This document shows positions 48,937 through 57,933 of a stretch of 64,000 bases of DNA, piece by piece (positions within the stretch are counted from its first letter, which is position 1; every line of letters begins with the position of its first letter). The DNA comes from Ga0077560 sp046330435. Its GTDB lineage: Bacteria; Actinomycetota; Thermoleophilia; Miltoncostaeales; Miltoncostaeaceae. The stretch is from NCBI GenBank assembly GCA_046330435.1, contig JAXLST010000006.1, positions 310,001-374,000 of the forward strand. The letters are read 5' to 3'. Below the pieces are notes generated by a model. The model searched no databases. It was not told the origin of the DNA and saw only the letters and a program-made list of their open reading frames with translations. A program made the position numbers and the translations under genes.

Positions 48937-49851
48937 TTATCCCGTCGTGGCGGCGGCGTCGGCGAGCTCCTGCAGCGCGAACTCGGTGAACGCCCTGGCC
49001 GCGCGCCGCGGCGTGTGGCCCGCGTGCCGGACGATCCAGAACTCCCGCGCGAGCCCCGCGCCCTCCAGCGGCAGCGCCACCAGGCTCCCGTCGGCGACCT
49101 CCCGCTCCACGGCGAGGCGTGAGATGACGGTGATGCCGAAGCCGTCCAGGACGGCCGCCTTGACCGACTGCTGCAGACCCAGCTCCATCGCGATGTTGAG
49201 GTCGCGGTCCCGGATGCCGGCGTCGCGCATCGCCTGCTCGACCACCGCCCGCACGCCGGAGCCCTCCTGCTGCACCAGCAGGGGCTCGGATACCAGCTCG
49301 GCGATCGTGAGCCGGTCCCGGCCGGCGAACCGGTGGCCGGGAAGGACGATCGCGACGAGCTCGTCGCGCATGAACGGGTCGAACACCAGGCCGCGCTGCT
49401 GGCGGGCGGCACCCACGATGCCGAGCTCCAGCTCCTCCTCCAGCACCCGGTCGCACACCGTCTGGGTGTCGAGCACGGCGAGGCGCACCACCACCTCCGG
49501 GTGTGCCTCCGCGAACCGCCCCAGCAGCCGCGGCAGCACCAGCTCCCCGGGGCCGGTGGACGACCCGAGCACCAGGGGGCCGGCAATGCGGTCCCCGAGC
49601 TCCTGCAGCTCGCGCTCCAGCTCCAGCTCGATGCCCATCATCCGCTTGGTGTAGCGGTAGGTGATCTCCCCCGCCTCGGTCAGGGCGACGCGCCGGCCGG
49701 AGCGGTCCAGCAGCCGGTGCCCCACCGACTCCTCGAGGGCACGGATCTGGAACGACACCGCCGGCTGGGAGATGTCGAGCTCCTCCGCCGCCCCGGAGAA
49801 CGACCCGCGCTCGACGACCATGCGGAAGGTGTGCAGCTGCCGGAGGTCCAT
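48937..49851 (-). CDS. LysR-family regulator next to comA
   Basis: A 304-residue LysR protein. The HTH reads LRQLHTFRMVVERGSFSGAAEELDISQPAVSFQIRALEE and the effector domain holds LVLGSSTGPGELVLPRLLGRFAEAHPEVVVRLAVLDTQTVC. It resembles CysB/CysL-like regulators, which sense sulfur status, and it lies upstream of the flavoprotein and comA in the same orientation, 24 bp from the former. That makes regulation of the sulfonate genes a natural guess. The start is ATG at 49851. Confidence 0.85.
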   Translation of the reverse strand: MDLRQLHTFRMVVERGSFSGAAEELDISQPAVSFQIRALEESVGHRLLDRSGRRVALTEAGEITYRYTKRMMGIELELERELQELGDRIAGPLVLGSSTGPGELVLPRLLGRFAEAHPEVVVRLAVLDTQTVCDRVLEEELELGIVGAARQQRGLVFDPFMRDELVAIVLPGHRFAGRDRLTIAELVSEPLLVQQEGSGVRAVVEQAMRDAGIRDRDLNIAMELGLQQSVKAAVLDGFGITVISRLAVEREVADGSLVALPLEGAGLAREFWIVRHAGHTPRRAARAFTEFALQELADAAATTG

Positions 49852-49956
49852 TGGTGGGCGATGTTCGCACACCGGCCCGGGAATGGAGGGGTTGTGCGAT
49901 CGCCGGGTCGTGTCGATATCTCCTCTACACGACTCAAGGACACGAGGTCCGAGCAA

Positions 49957-50217
49957 GTGAACGCCATGACGACCTACTCCGGCGGAGGGATGCGCCGGTA
50001 CGGCGACCCGCCCCGCAAGCCCGGCCGGTGCGAGCTGTGCCGCCACGTCGAGGCCCCCGCGGGCGACCACCTCTGCGTGGCGTGCCGCGCGCGGCTCACC
50101 GAGGCGCTGCTCGTCTACCTGGAGATCATCGAGGACAACCGGGAGCGCGTGGTCACCGAGCGCGTGCCGGTGCGCCGCAGCTCGCGCCGCAGCGAGCGCA
50201 TGTACAGCCGGGGCTAG
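49957..50217 (+). CDS. Small zinc-finger-like protein
   Basis: An 86-residue protein with two CxxC pairs (CELCRHVEAPAGDHLCVACRARL) spaced as a zinc ribbon, followed by a helix (EALLVYLEIIEDNRERVVTERV) and a basic tail. It probably binds one zinc. GTG at 49957 (GAGG about 9 bases upstream) is listed; ATG at 49966 is in frame. It is convergent with the HAD gene, with the two stops overlapping in CTAG (50214-50217). Confidence 0.65.
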   Translation: MNAMTTYSGGGMRRYGDPPRKPGRCELCRHVEAPAGDHLCVACRARLTEALLVYLEIIEDNRERVVTERVPVRRSSRRSERMYSRG

Positions 50218-50861
50218 CCCTCGATCAGGTCGGGGGTGAGCCCGGCGACCGCCGTCACCACCAGATGCGCCGCACCCACCGCGTCGGGGTGCGGCGGGTA
50301 GTCCGGGTTCGGGATGACGACCACACGCATCCCGGCGGCGACCGCCGACCGGATGCCGTTGGTGGAGTCCTCGACCGCCCAGCACCGGTCCGCCGCCACC
50401 CCGATCCGGGTGGCGGCCTCCAGGTAGACGTCCGGGGCCGGCTTGCCGCGCCCCACCTCCTCCGAGGACACCACCGCGGTGAAGCAGTCGCGGATGCCGG
50501 CCAGCTCGAGGGCCGCCAGGATCACCCGCAGCGGCGAGGAGGACGCCAGCCCCAGGGGCCAGCGCCCCGCCATGCGGCGCACCGCCGCGTCGGCGCCCGG
50601 CAGCAGCGGCAGCGCGTCCCGGTACCGGCGGATGAGCTCGTCGCCCACGGTCACCAGGATGTCATCGGGTGACATCGGCACCGCCAGACGCTCGGCCATG
50701 TAGACGGGCCACTCCTGGGAACTCATGCCCATCATGTCCCGCTGGGCGCCCGGGTGCCACGCGCCGCCGCGCTCACGGGTGAGGTCCTCGCGCACCTCGT
50801 CCCACACGCGCTCGGTGTCGAGCAGCACCCCGTCCATGTCGAAGATCACGGCGTCCGGCAT
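50214..50861 (-). CDS. HAD-superfamily hydrolase (beta-phosphoglucomutase-like)
   Basis: A 215-residue enzyme. Motif I is VIFDMDGVLLDTE (nucleophilic and acid Asp), motif II LASSSPLRVI, the Lys motif GRGKPAPDVYLEAA and motif IV CWAVEDSTNGIRSAVAAGM. The cap is of the C1 type. Probable phosphatase or phosphomutase for a small sugar phosphate; the true substrate is unknown. The start at 50861 is ATG. Its stop overlaps that of the zinc-finger-like gene. Confidence 0.88.
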   Translation of the reverse strand: MPDAVIFDMDGVLLDTERVWDEVREDLTRERGGAWHPGAQRDMMGMSSQEWPVYMAERLAVPMSPDDILVTVGDELIRRYRDALPLLPGADAAVRRMAGRWPLGLASSSPLRVILAALELAGIRDCFTAVVSSEEVGRGKPAPDVYLEAATRIGVAADRCWAVEDSTNGIRSAVAAGMRVVVIPNPDYPPHPDAVGAAHLVVTAVAGLTPDLIEG

Positions 50862-51090
50862 CGGCCGCGCAGCATGCCAGCCCATCGCCCCGACCGCCCA
50901 TCGCGTTTTCAGGTTTTCCGGTTGTCCTTGGGTCGTTGACCATGCATATTTCGGCGCTCCGCCTGTCGACCCCGACCCGACCCGGAGGTGGCGCATCACC
51001 CTCGGACCGGCGGCCGGCCGGGCGCCCTCGCGCGTCCGCCGGATCCGCGACCGCATCTTCTGGACGCCGTGGAGCGCCCGCACCTCCACC

Positions 51091-52401
51091 GTGGTCGCGA
51101 TCGCCGTGTGCCTGGTCGGTCTGGGCGTCGCCCTGCTCAACGACAACCCCGAGCGCGGGACGATCCTGTTCCTCGGCGGCGCCGCCTGGACCGCCCTGGG
51201 TGCGTACCACCGCACCCGCTACAGCAACCCGCTCGGCGCCTGGGCCGTCATCGGCGGCGCCGCATGGCTGATCGCCCGGATCGACGAGGCCGACCACCGC
51301 TGGCTGTTCACCGTCGGCAACGTCATCTCGATGATCGACGTGCCGCCGTTCTTCCTCATCCTCATGACGTTCCCGCTGGGGCGCCTCAGCGTGTCGGCGG
51401 CGGCCGTGGACCCCGCGACCGGCCTGGTCGACCCCGGCCGCGTGCGCGGCCTCCGGCGGCTGCTGTGGGCCATCACCGTGTGGTCCGCGCTCTCCAGCGT
51501 CTGGGTGCTGTTCAGCGACAACCCGAACCCGGGCTGCACCAGCTGCGATGCGCGCAACCACTACATCCACGGGTACGAACACCTCGTCACCCCGCTCCAG
51601 CTGCTGCAGGGCGTCACCCTCGCGATCCTCGGGTTCTTCGTGCTCCGCGCGTCGGAACGCAGCTTCCGCACCCGCGACCCGCCCCACCGGGCCGCCCACA
51701 TCCCCGCCCGCATCGGGATCTGGGCGATCTTCGTCAGCTTCACGGCGTTCCTCCTGGCCGGCGACAAGGCCGACCTGGCGGAGCCCGCGTCGCGGCTCAC
51801 GAAGGTCACCTTCATGCTCCTGCCGCTCCTCTACGGGTTCGCCCTCTACCGCTGGAACGAACTGGAGGAGGACGCCCGCCGCGCCCTTCGGACCTCCACC
51901 GCCGCGGGACCCGAGGCCGTGCAGGCCGCCCTGCGCGAGCACCTCCGGGACCCCGACCTGCGGCTCACCCCCGCGACGGGCGATGAGAACGGGGAGCACA
52001 CCGGTCGGCGCACCGTCCTGCGCGACCGCGAGGGGCGCCCCGCCTGGGTGGCCGAGCACCGCATCCGGACCCCTGAATCCACGCTGCTCGACGACGCCCT
52101 GCAGTGGGCCGCCGGCCGGCTCATCCCCGACGGCGGCAACGGCGACGACGAGGCCGCGTGGGGTCCCCGGGTCGCCACCCTCACCGACGCCGAACTGACG
52201 ACCGCCCTCCTCATCGCCCGGCAGCACAAGAACGCCGAGATCGCGGGTGAGCTTCACCTGAGCCTCGGGACGATCAACAACCGGGTGAGCCGCATCTACC
52301 AGAAGCTCGGCCTCGCCGAGTCCTCCCGGCGGGAACGCGCCAGCACCATGACCCGGCTCCAATCCGTCCTCATCGCCGAACAGCGTCGCCGAGGGGAGTA
52401 G
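51091..52401 (+). CDS. Eight-helix membrane protein with C-terminal LuxR HTH
   Basis: From GTG 51091 the frame encodes 436 residues. About eight hydrophobic segments fill the first 265 residues (for example CLVGLGVALLN, IDVPPFFLILMTFPLG, WAIFVSFTAFLLAG). A cytoplasmic region of about 100 residues precedes a LuxR HTH at the C-terminus (LTDAELTTALLIARQHKNAEIAGELHLSLGTINNRVSRIYQKLG). The frame continues upstream to 50862 without any ATG, GTG or TTG, and 51091 begins right inside the first membrane helix. Either the true start is a rare codon (ATC at 50995 follows GGAGGT), or the 5' end carries a frameshift. Confidence 0.7.
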   Translation: MVAIAVCLVGLGVALLNDNPERGTILFLGGAAWTALGAYHRTRYSNPLGAWAVIGGAAWLIARIDEADHRWLFTVGNVISMIDVPPFFLILMTFPLGRLSVSAAAVDPATGLVDPGRVRGLRRLLWAITVWSALSSVWVLFSDNPNPGCTSCDARNHYIHGYEHLVTPLQLLQGVTLAILGFFVLRASERSFRTRDPPHRAAHIPARIGIWAIFVSFTAFLLAGDKADLAEPASRLTKVTFMLLPLLYGFALYRWNELEEDARRALRTSTAAGPEAVQAALREHLRDPDLRLTPATGDENGEHTGRRTVLRDREGRPAWVAEHRIRTPESTLLDDALQWAAGRLIPDGGNGDDEAAWGPRVATLTDAELTTALLIARQHKNAEIAGELHLSLGTINNRVSRIYQKLGLAESSRRERASTMTRLQSVLIAEQRRRGE

Positions 52402-52412
52402 GACCCTCAGAG

Positions 52413-53415
52413 TCGGGCTTCTCAGAACCGCCCGGCCCGGCAGGCGTTTGGCGCTGAGGGCCCACGGCGGGTTTGGCGCCTGGAACCGCGCCTTACGGCT
52501 GCCCGGCATCAGCTTTCAGGTCGCCATCCATGGCTCCCGGATCACGACCCTCGCCGTCCGCACCTTCTTGCGGTGCGTCTCCCGGGGTTGGCGTCCTCGC
52601 TGGTACTGATTGGCGACTCCTGCGGGTCGACTCGCCAGGGGGATGAGATCCGGAACTGTTGTCGCGTCGGCTTCTCAGAACCGCCCGGCCCGGCAGTCGT
52701 TTGGCGCTGATGGCCCACGGCGGGTTTGGCGCCTGGAACCGCGCCTTACGGCTGCCCGGCATCAGCTTTCAGGTCGCCATCCATGGCTCCCGGATCACGA
52801 CCCTCGCCGTCCGCACCTTCTTGCGGTGCGTCTCCCGGGGTTGGCGTCCTCGCTGGTACTGATTGGCGACTCCTGCGGGTCGACTCGCCAGGGGGATGCG
52901 ATCCGGAACTGTTGTCGCGTCGGCTTTTCATGACCGCCCGGCCCGGCAGTCGTTTGGCGCTGATGGCCCACGGCGGGTTTGGCCCCTGGAACCGCGCCTG
53001 ACGGCTGCCCGGCATCAGCTTTCAGGTCGGCATCCCTGCCTCCCGGCTGCTCATCCTCGCCGTCCGCACATTCTTGCGGTGCGTCTCCCGGGGTCGGCGT
53101 CCACACGGGTACTGATTGGCGACTCCTTCGGGTCGACTCGCCAGGGGGATGAGATCCGGGGATGTTGTCGCGTCGGCTTCTCAGAACCGTCCGGCGCGGC
53201 AGTCGTTTGGCACTGGTGGCCCACGGGGGGTTTGGCCCCTGGAACCGCGCCTGACGGCTGGTCGGTAACAGCTTCAGGTCTCCATCCATGGCTCCCCGTC
53301 ATCTCATCCTCGCCGTCCGCACCTTCTTGTGGTGCGTCTCCCGGGGGTGGGCGTCCACGCCGGTACCGATGGGCGACTCCTGCGCATCGACTCGCCACGG
53401 GGATGCGGTGCGGCC
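52413..53415. repeat. Four tandem 253-bp noncoding repeats
   Basis: Units begin near 52413, 52667, 52920 and 53173 with an exact 253-bp register. Units 1 and 2 differ at about four positions by eye; unit 3 differs more and unit 4 the most. Each carries a hairpin CGCACC-N7-GGTGCG (for example 52559-52577) and a second inverted repeat TGGCGA...TCGCCA (52611-52637). 253 is not a multiple of three, so no protein frame can run through the array. Short ORFs in it on either strand are inconsistent between units. No promoter or gene is recognised inside a unit. This occupies most of the 1.1-kb gap before lon. Confidence 0.8.
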
Positions 53416-53437
53416 ATGCCCCCTCGGACGGGTCCGT

Positions 53438-53466
53438 TTGACGTGGGGGATTACCTTTCGTAACGT
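53438..53466 (+). promoter_or_regulatory. Candidate lon promoter
   Basis: TTGACG (53438-53443), a 17-base spacer and TAACGT (53461-53466) form a near-consensus housekeeping promoter 69 bases upstream of the lon start, in an AT-rich patch that follows the repeat array. No HspR-type inverted repeat was seen. Confidence 0.55.
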
Positions 53467-53535
53467 GTCGTTTACCGGTTAGCGAATTCCCCTCGCGTCC
53501 CCCGCCGGTCACGCCCACGAATGGAGATCCCGCAC

Positions 53536-55863
53536 ATGGATCGCGAACCCATCACCCAGCTCCCCGTCCTGCCCCTCGACGACGCCGTGCTGCTGCCGGG
53601 CATGTCCGTGACGTTCCCCGTGCTCGAGCAGGAGCAGCTCGCCGCCCTCGAACGGGCCGTCGACGGGCGCGTGGTGGCGGTGCCCCGCATCGACGGCGCC
53701 TTCGCCGCGATCGGGGTCGTCATCGAGATCACCGGCCAGCTCACGCTCCCCGACGGGACCCAGGGCGTCGCCGTCGAGGCCCTCCACCGCGCCGAGCTCG
53801 GCCCCGCCGTCGTCGGCGACGGCCTCGTCGTGGGCGTGCGCGAACTGCGCGACCCCGACGAGCTGCCGCTCGAGGCCCACGAGCTCGCCCACGAGTACCG
53901 CGCCGTCGTCGAGGAGGTCGCCGGGCTGCGCGGCGACTCCGGCCGCGTCGCGGCGTTCCTGCGCACCATCAGCCACCCCGGGCGGCTCGCCGACACCGTC
54001 GGCTACGCCCCCGACATCGACCCGTCCGTGAAGGCGGAGGTGCTCGCCGCCGTCGACGTGGTCGAGCGCCTGCGCCGCGCCGTCGCCGCGCAACGCGACC
54101 GCCTCGCCGAGATGGGCCTGCGCCGCAAGATCCGCGAGGACGTCACCGAGGGCCTCGAGCGCGACCAGAAGGAGGCGATCCTGCGCCGCCAGATGGCCGC
54201 GATCCAGCGCGAGCTGGACGGCGAGGACGCCGAGGACCGCGAGGACTGGCGCGCCCGCATCGAGGCGTCCGGCATGCCCGAGCACGCCCGCAAGGAGGCC
54301 GAGCGCGAGCTGTCACGCCTGGAGCGCCAGGGCGAGGGCCCCGAGGCCGGGATGATCCGCACCTACCTGGAGTGGATGGTCTCGCTGCCCTGGGACACCC
54401 GGTCCGACGACCGGCTCGACCTCGGCGACGCCCGCCGCGTGCTCGACGAGGACCACGCCGGCCTCGAGACCGTCAAGGAGCGCATCCTCGAATACCTGGC
54501 GGTGCGCAAGCTGCGCCGCGAGCGCGAGCTCGACGACGCCAGCAGCGGAGTCATCCTCGCCCTCGTCGGCCCGCCCGGCGTCGGCAAGACGTCCCTCGGC
54601 GAGTCCGTGGCCCGCGCCATGGGCCGCGAGTTCGTGCGCATCAGCCTCGGCGGCATCCGCGACGAGGCGGAGATCCGCGGGCACCGCCGCACCTACATCG
54701 GCGCCCTGCCCGGCCGCCTGGTGCGCGCCCTGCGCGACGCCGGCACCCGCAACCCGGTCATCCTGCTGGACGAGGTCGACAAGGTCGGCTCCGACTGGCG
54801 CGGCGACCCCAGCTCCGCCCTGCTCGAGGTGCTCGACCCCGCGCAGAACCACACGTTCCGCGACCACTACCTCGACGTGGAACTCGACCTCTCCGAGGTC
54901 CTGTTCATCGCCACCGCCAACGTCATGGACACCATCCCCGGCCCGCTGCTGGACCGGATGGAGGTCATCACCCTGGACGGCTACACCGAGGAGGAGAAGC
55001 TGGCGATCGCCCGCGACTACCTCCTGCCCCGCCAGGTGGAGCGCAACGGCCTGCGGGAGGACGAGGTCACCGTGACCGAGGCCGCCCTGCGGCAGGTCAT
55101 CGCGGACTACACCCGCGAGGCCGGGGTGCGGTCGCTGGAGCGCGAGCTCGGCAAGCTGGTCCGCAAGGCGGCGACCCGCGTCGCCGGCGGCGAGGCCGGC
55201 CCCGTGGCCGTCGACACCGACGACCTGCGGGCGTCGCTCGGGCGGGCCAGGTTCCACCACGAGGCGGCGGAGCGCACGGCGGTGCCGGGCGTCGCCACCG
55301 GCCTCGCGGTGACCGGCACCGGCGGCGACGTGCTGTTCGTGGAGGCCACCGCCATGCCGGCCGAGGGCGCCGGCGAGCGGCTGGTCCTCACCGGCCAGCT
55401 CGGCGACGTCATGCGGGAGTCCGGGCGCATCGCCCTCTCCTGGCTCCGGGCGAACACCGACGCCCTGGGGCTGCACCGCGCCGACGTCGGCGGACGGGAG
55501 GTGCACCTGCACGTCCCGGCCGGCGCGATCCCCAAGGACGGCCCGTCGGCGGGCGTCACCATGGTCACGGCCCTCGCGTCGCTGTTCAGCGGGCGGGCGG
55601 TCAAGCCCACGGTGGGGATGACCGGCGAGGTCACCCTGCAGGGCCGCGTGCTGCCGATCGGCGGGGTCAAGCAGAAGCTCCTCGCCGCCCACCGGGCGGG
55701 CCTCACCGACGTGATCATCCCGGAGCGGAACCGCGGGGACCTGGACGACGTCCCCGAGGCGGTGCTGGCGGATCTGCGGGTCCACCCGGTGCTCACGGTC
55801 GCGGAGGTCCTCGAGCTGGCGCTCGAGCCGCAGCCGAGCCATCGCGCGGCGGCCGCGGCATGA
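53536..55863 (+). CDS. lon: ATP-dependent Lon protease
   Basis: A 775-residue protease, normal length for Lon. Order: N-terminal LON substrate-binding domain (about 1-190), AAA+ domain with Walker A GPPGVGKTSLGES and Walker B NPVILLDEVDKV, and a C-terminal peptidase with the Ser-Lys dyad (Ser in PKDGPSAGVTM at about residue 671, Lys in GGVKQKLLAA). It degrades misfolded and regulatory proteins. Start ATG at 53536 has GGAG 9 bases upstream; the in-frame ATG at 53521 has none. It is preceded by a clear promoter and the 253-bp repeat array. Confidence 0.95.
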   Translation: MDREPITQLPVLPLDDAVLLPGMSVTFPVLEQEQLAALERAVDGRVVAVPRIDGAFAAIGVVIEITGQLTLPDGTQGVAVEALHRAELGPAVVGDGLVVGVRELRDPDELPLEAHELAHEYRAVVEEVAGLRGDSGRVAAFLRTISHPGRLADTVGYAPDIDPSVKAEVLAAVDVVERLRRAVAAQRDRLAEMGLRRKIREDVTEGLERDQKEAILRRQMAAIQRELDGEDAEDREDWRARIEASGMPEHARKEAERELSRLERQGEGPEAGMIRTYLEWMVSLPWDTRSDDRLDLGDARRVLDEDHAGLETVKERILEYLAVRKLRRERELDDASSGVILALVGPPGVGKTSLGESVARAMGREFVRISLGGIRDEAEIRGHRRTYIGALPGRLVRALRDAGTRNPVILLDEVDKVGSDWRGDPSSALLEVLDPAQNHTFRDHYLDVELDLSEVLFIATANVMDTIPGPLLDRMEVITLDGYTEEEKLAIARDYLLPRQVERNGLREDEVTVTEAALRQVIADYTREAGVRSLERELGKLVRKAATRVAGGEAGPVAVDTDDLRASLGRARFHHEAAERTAVPGVATGLAVTGTGGDVLFVEATAMPAEGAGERLVLTGQLGDVMRESGRIALSWLRANTDALGLHRADVGGREVHLHVPAGAIPKDGPSAGVTMVTALASLFSGRAVKPTVGMTGEVTLQGRVLPIGGVKQKLLAAHRAGLTDVIIPERNRGDLDDVPEAVLADLRVHPVLTVAEVLELALEPQPSHRAAAAA

Positions 55864-55875
55864 GACGCTTCCACC

Positions 55876-56187
55876 GTGGAGCGCCCGCCTGACATGCACG
55901 TGTGCGTGCGGTACCAGCGCGCGGCCGAGGTCATCGGCCGCCGCTGGAGCGCCGCGGTGATCCGCGTCACCCTCGACGGGCCGGCGCGGTTCACGCACAT
56001 CCAGGAGCGGGTCGACGGCCTGTCGGCCCGCCTCCTGTCCGAGCGGCTCAAGGAACTCGAGGCCGCCGGGATCATGGAGCGCATCCGGCGCCCCGACGGC
56101 GCCGCCGAGTACCGGCTCACCGAGAAGGGCCTCGCCCTCGCCCGGGTCGTGTCGGAGATCGAGGCGTGGGTGGCCACCTGGGAGTGA
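55876..56187 (+). CDS. HxlR-family transcriptional regulator
   Basis: A 103-residue winged-HTH protein of the HxlR/DUF24 family. The Cys/Arg segment CVRYQRAAEVIGRRWSAAVIRVTLDGPARFTHIQERVDGLSARLLSERLKELEAAG is typical, with a C-terminal wing (YRLTEKGLALARVVSEIEAWV). HxlR proteins often sense aldehydes, quinones or thiol stress through the N-terminal Cys. GTG at 55876 is listed; ATG at 55894 is possible. It follows lon by 12 bp. Confidence 0.85.
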   Translation: MERPPDMHVCVRYQRAAEVIGRRWSAAVIRVTLDGPARFTHIQERVDGLSARLLSERLKELEAAGIMERIRRPDGAAEYRLTEKGLALARVVSEIEAWVATWE

Positions 56188-56205
56188 CCCCGGCGGCCCG
56201 CCCCG

Positions 56206-57693
56206 TCAGGGCTTGACGGCGGCGGCGCCCCGGCGGCTCGGGCCGCCCAGGGCCTGCACCAGCGCCCCGGCGGTCGAGAGCGCCCGCGCCGGCGGCGGCG
56301 GGGTCCACCGCCGCAGGATCCCACCGGGCGGTCCCATCGCCACGATCATGATCCCGGGGATCGTCTCCGCGAGGTCCTCGATGACGTGGGCGGTCTCCAG
56401 CAGGTCGGCGTCGTCGCCCAGCACCAGGGCCACGGCACCGGCGCCGAGGTCCGACACCGGCCGGGTCACGTCCGACGCCGGCGGCACCTCCAGGATCACC
56501 GGCGTCCACCCCGCCGTCGCGGCGGCGTCCGCGGCGGCCGGCGTGGTGACCCGCCGCGCGTCGACGCCCATGGGCAGCACCGCCAGCACCGCGGAGTCCG
56601 GCGGCGCGTAGATCCGGGGACGGCGCGCCAGCCCCCACTCCAGCAAGGCGATCGCACGGTGCTCCTCCGCCGGGCGGGCCGGCTCGGGGCCGCTCGCGCG
56701 GGACAGCCGCCGCAGGGCCGGCTGGATGATCTCGTCGTACGCGCCGGCGTGGCCGCGCTCCTCGAAGCACGTGCGCAGGATGTCGGCGACCGCGCGGGCG
56801 TCGCCGTCCAGCCCGGCGCGCAGCAGCCGCTCCGCCTCCGCCGCAAGGCCGGACGCCCCGCGGGCGCCGCGCCGGCCCGGCCCCGGGTCGACGATCGTGT
56901 CCAGCTCGGCGCGTCGCAGCAGGTCGGTCGCCGAGTCGCCGCGGGTGAGCGCCGCCACCCCGACCGCCACCGCGACGCCGCCGGTGCGGTCCCCCAGCGC
57001 GGCCCGCCGGGCGCGCTCGGCCGCCGACCGGGCGCCCTTGGCATCGGCCTCGTGCAGGATCCATGCGAAGGAGTCGTCGCCGCTGCGCCCCAGGGTCTCC
57101 TCGGCGCGCACCGCCTCGCGCAGCCGCCGGGCGGCGGCGTGCACCGCCGCCTGCTGGTCCTGGCCGGACCGGGCCGCCGCGCGCAGCCGCACGTTGACCA
57201 GGGCCAGGCTGCGCCCGTGACGGAAGGCGCGGCGCACCTCGGCGTCCAGCTCCGCCAGCAGGGTGGTGCGGTCCGGCAGGCCGTCCAGCGGGGACGGGGA
57301 GGACACCGACGGGCGCAGCGCCCGCTCCTCCGGGGAGTCGCGCACGAAGGCGAGCACCAGCGGCACCCCGTCGCGGCGCACGAGGTCCAGCCGCACCGGC
57401 ACGCTCATCCCGCCCGCCGGCTCCCAGCGCGGCCGGGTGGTGAGGCCCATCGACCGGCCGCCGTGACGGAGCAGCGCGTCCACGCTCGTCCGGAGCTCGC
57501 CCCGTGCGGTGTCCGGGAACAGCCAGTCCAGGGTGTGCCCCTCCGGGGCGACGTCCCCCAGCAGCTCATCCGCCGCGGCGTTCACCGCGAGGATCGCCAG
57601 GTCCTCCGCGCCGGCGACCACGACGGCCTCGCCGGCGCCCCCCAGCACCGCCACGGCGGCCTGGAGGCTCGTCAGGAAATCGGCCGCGGCCAC
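56206..57693 (-). CDS. PAS, degenerate GGDEF and B12-binding-like fusion
   Basis: A 495-residue protein. About 1-125: PAS-like sensor (VVVAGAEDLAILAVNAAADELL). About 130-265: diguanylate-cyclase-like domain (LDGLPDRTTLLAELDAEVRRAFRHG) in which the GGDEF position reads GDDSF, so catalysis is probably lost. About 275-480: a region like a cobalamin-binding domain, with a helical cap (AYDEIIQPALRRL, EEHRAIALLEWGL) and a Rossmann half (LAVLPMGVDARRVT, GWTPVILEVPP, AMGPPGG), but lacking the DxHxxG base-off motif. It is the last gene of the polysaccharide operon (start GTG at 57693). Confidence 0.6.
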   Translation of the reverse strand: MAAADFLTSLQAAVAVLGGAGEAVVVAGAEDLAILAVNAAADELLGDVAPEGHTLDWLFPDTARGELRTSVDALLRHGGRSMGLTTRPRWEPAGGMSVPVRLDLVRRDGVPLVLAFVRDSPEERALRPSVSSPSPLDGLPDRTTLLAELDAEVRRAFRHGRSLALVNVRLRAAARSGQDQQAAVHAAARRLREAVRAEETLGRSGDDSFAWILHEADAKGARSAAERARRAALGDRTGGVAVAVGVAALTRGDSATDLLRRAELDTIVDPGPGRRGARGASGLAAEAERLLRAGLDGDARAVADILRTCFEERGHAGAYDEIIQPALRRLSRASGPEPARPAEEHRAIALLEWGLARRPRIYAPPDSAVLAVLPMGVDARRVTTPAAADAAATAGWTPVILEVPPASDVTRPVSDLGAGAVALVLGDDADLLETAHVIEDLAETIPGIMIVAMGPPGGILRRWTPPPPARALSTAGALVQALGGPSRRGAAAVKP

Positions 57694-57717
57694 CGGTCCT
57701 GCGCAGCCGCCGGGCGA

Positions 57718-57933
57718 TCAGCGCCCGGAGGGCGCGTGCGCGGTGAAGTGGTGGTCCCCGGGACGGCAGAAGAAGACCATGTGGCCCTCCGGGGTGGTCG
57801 CGACGCACGGGCACTCGGGCGCGTGGTGGTCGGGGCACGGCCGGTGCACACCGGCCAGCAGCCCGCCCTGGCGGACGGCCCGGGCGCCTCGCGGCATCCC
57901 GGCGGTGCGCGGAGCGTCGATCAGCGTGCTCAT
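57718..57933 (-). CDS. Small Cys/His-rich protein in the polysaccharide operon
   Basis: A 71-residue protein of unknown family. The second half is rich in metal ligands: HRPCPDHHAPECPCVATT and MVFFCRPGDHHFTAH (4 Cys and 6-7 His). It may bind zinc or another metal. The ATG at 57933 overlaps the stop of the PglF-like gene (57930), with AGGGGACAGGGAC upstream, and the following sensor gene starts 24 bp on. Its intact frame and strong coupling support real expression. Confidence 0.55.
   Translation of the reverse strand: MSTLIDAPRTAGMPRGARAVRQGGLLAGVHRPCPDHHAPECPCVATTPEGHMVFFCRPGDHHFTAHAPSGR

Noticed and set aside
52413..53415. CRISPR array
   Set aside because: Repeats of 253 bp without short unique spacers, and no cas genes nearby.
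52493..53518. Short frames of 80-190 codons on both strands of the 253-bp repeat array
   Set aside because: The repeat period is not divisible by three, frames differ in extent between units, start codons and ribosome sites are lacking, and residues are Arg/Pro-rich.
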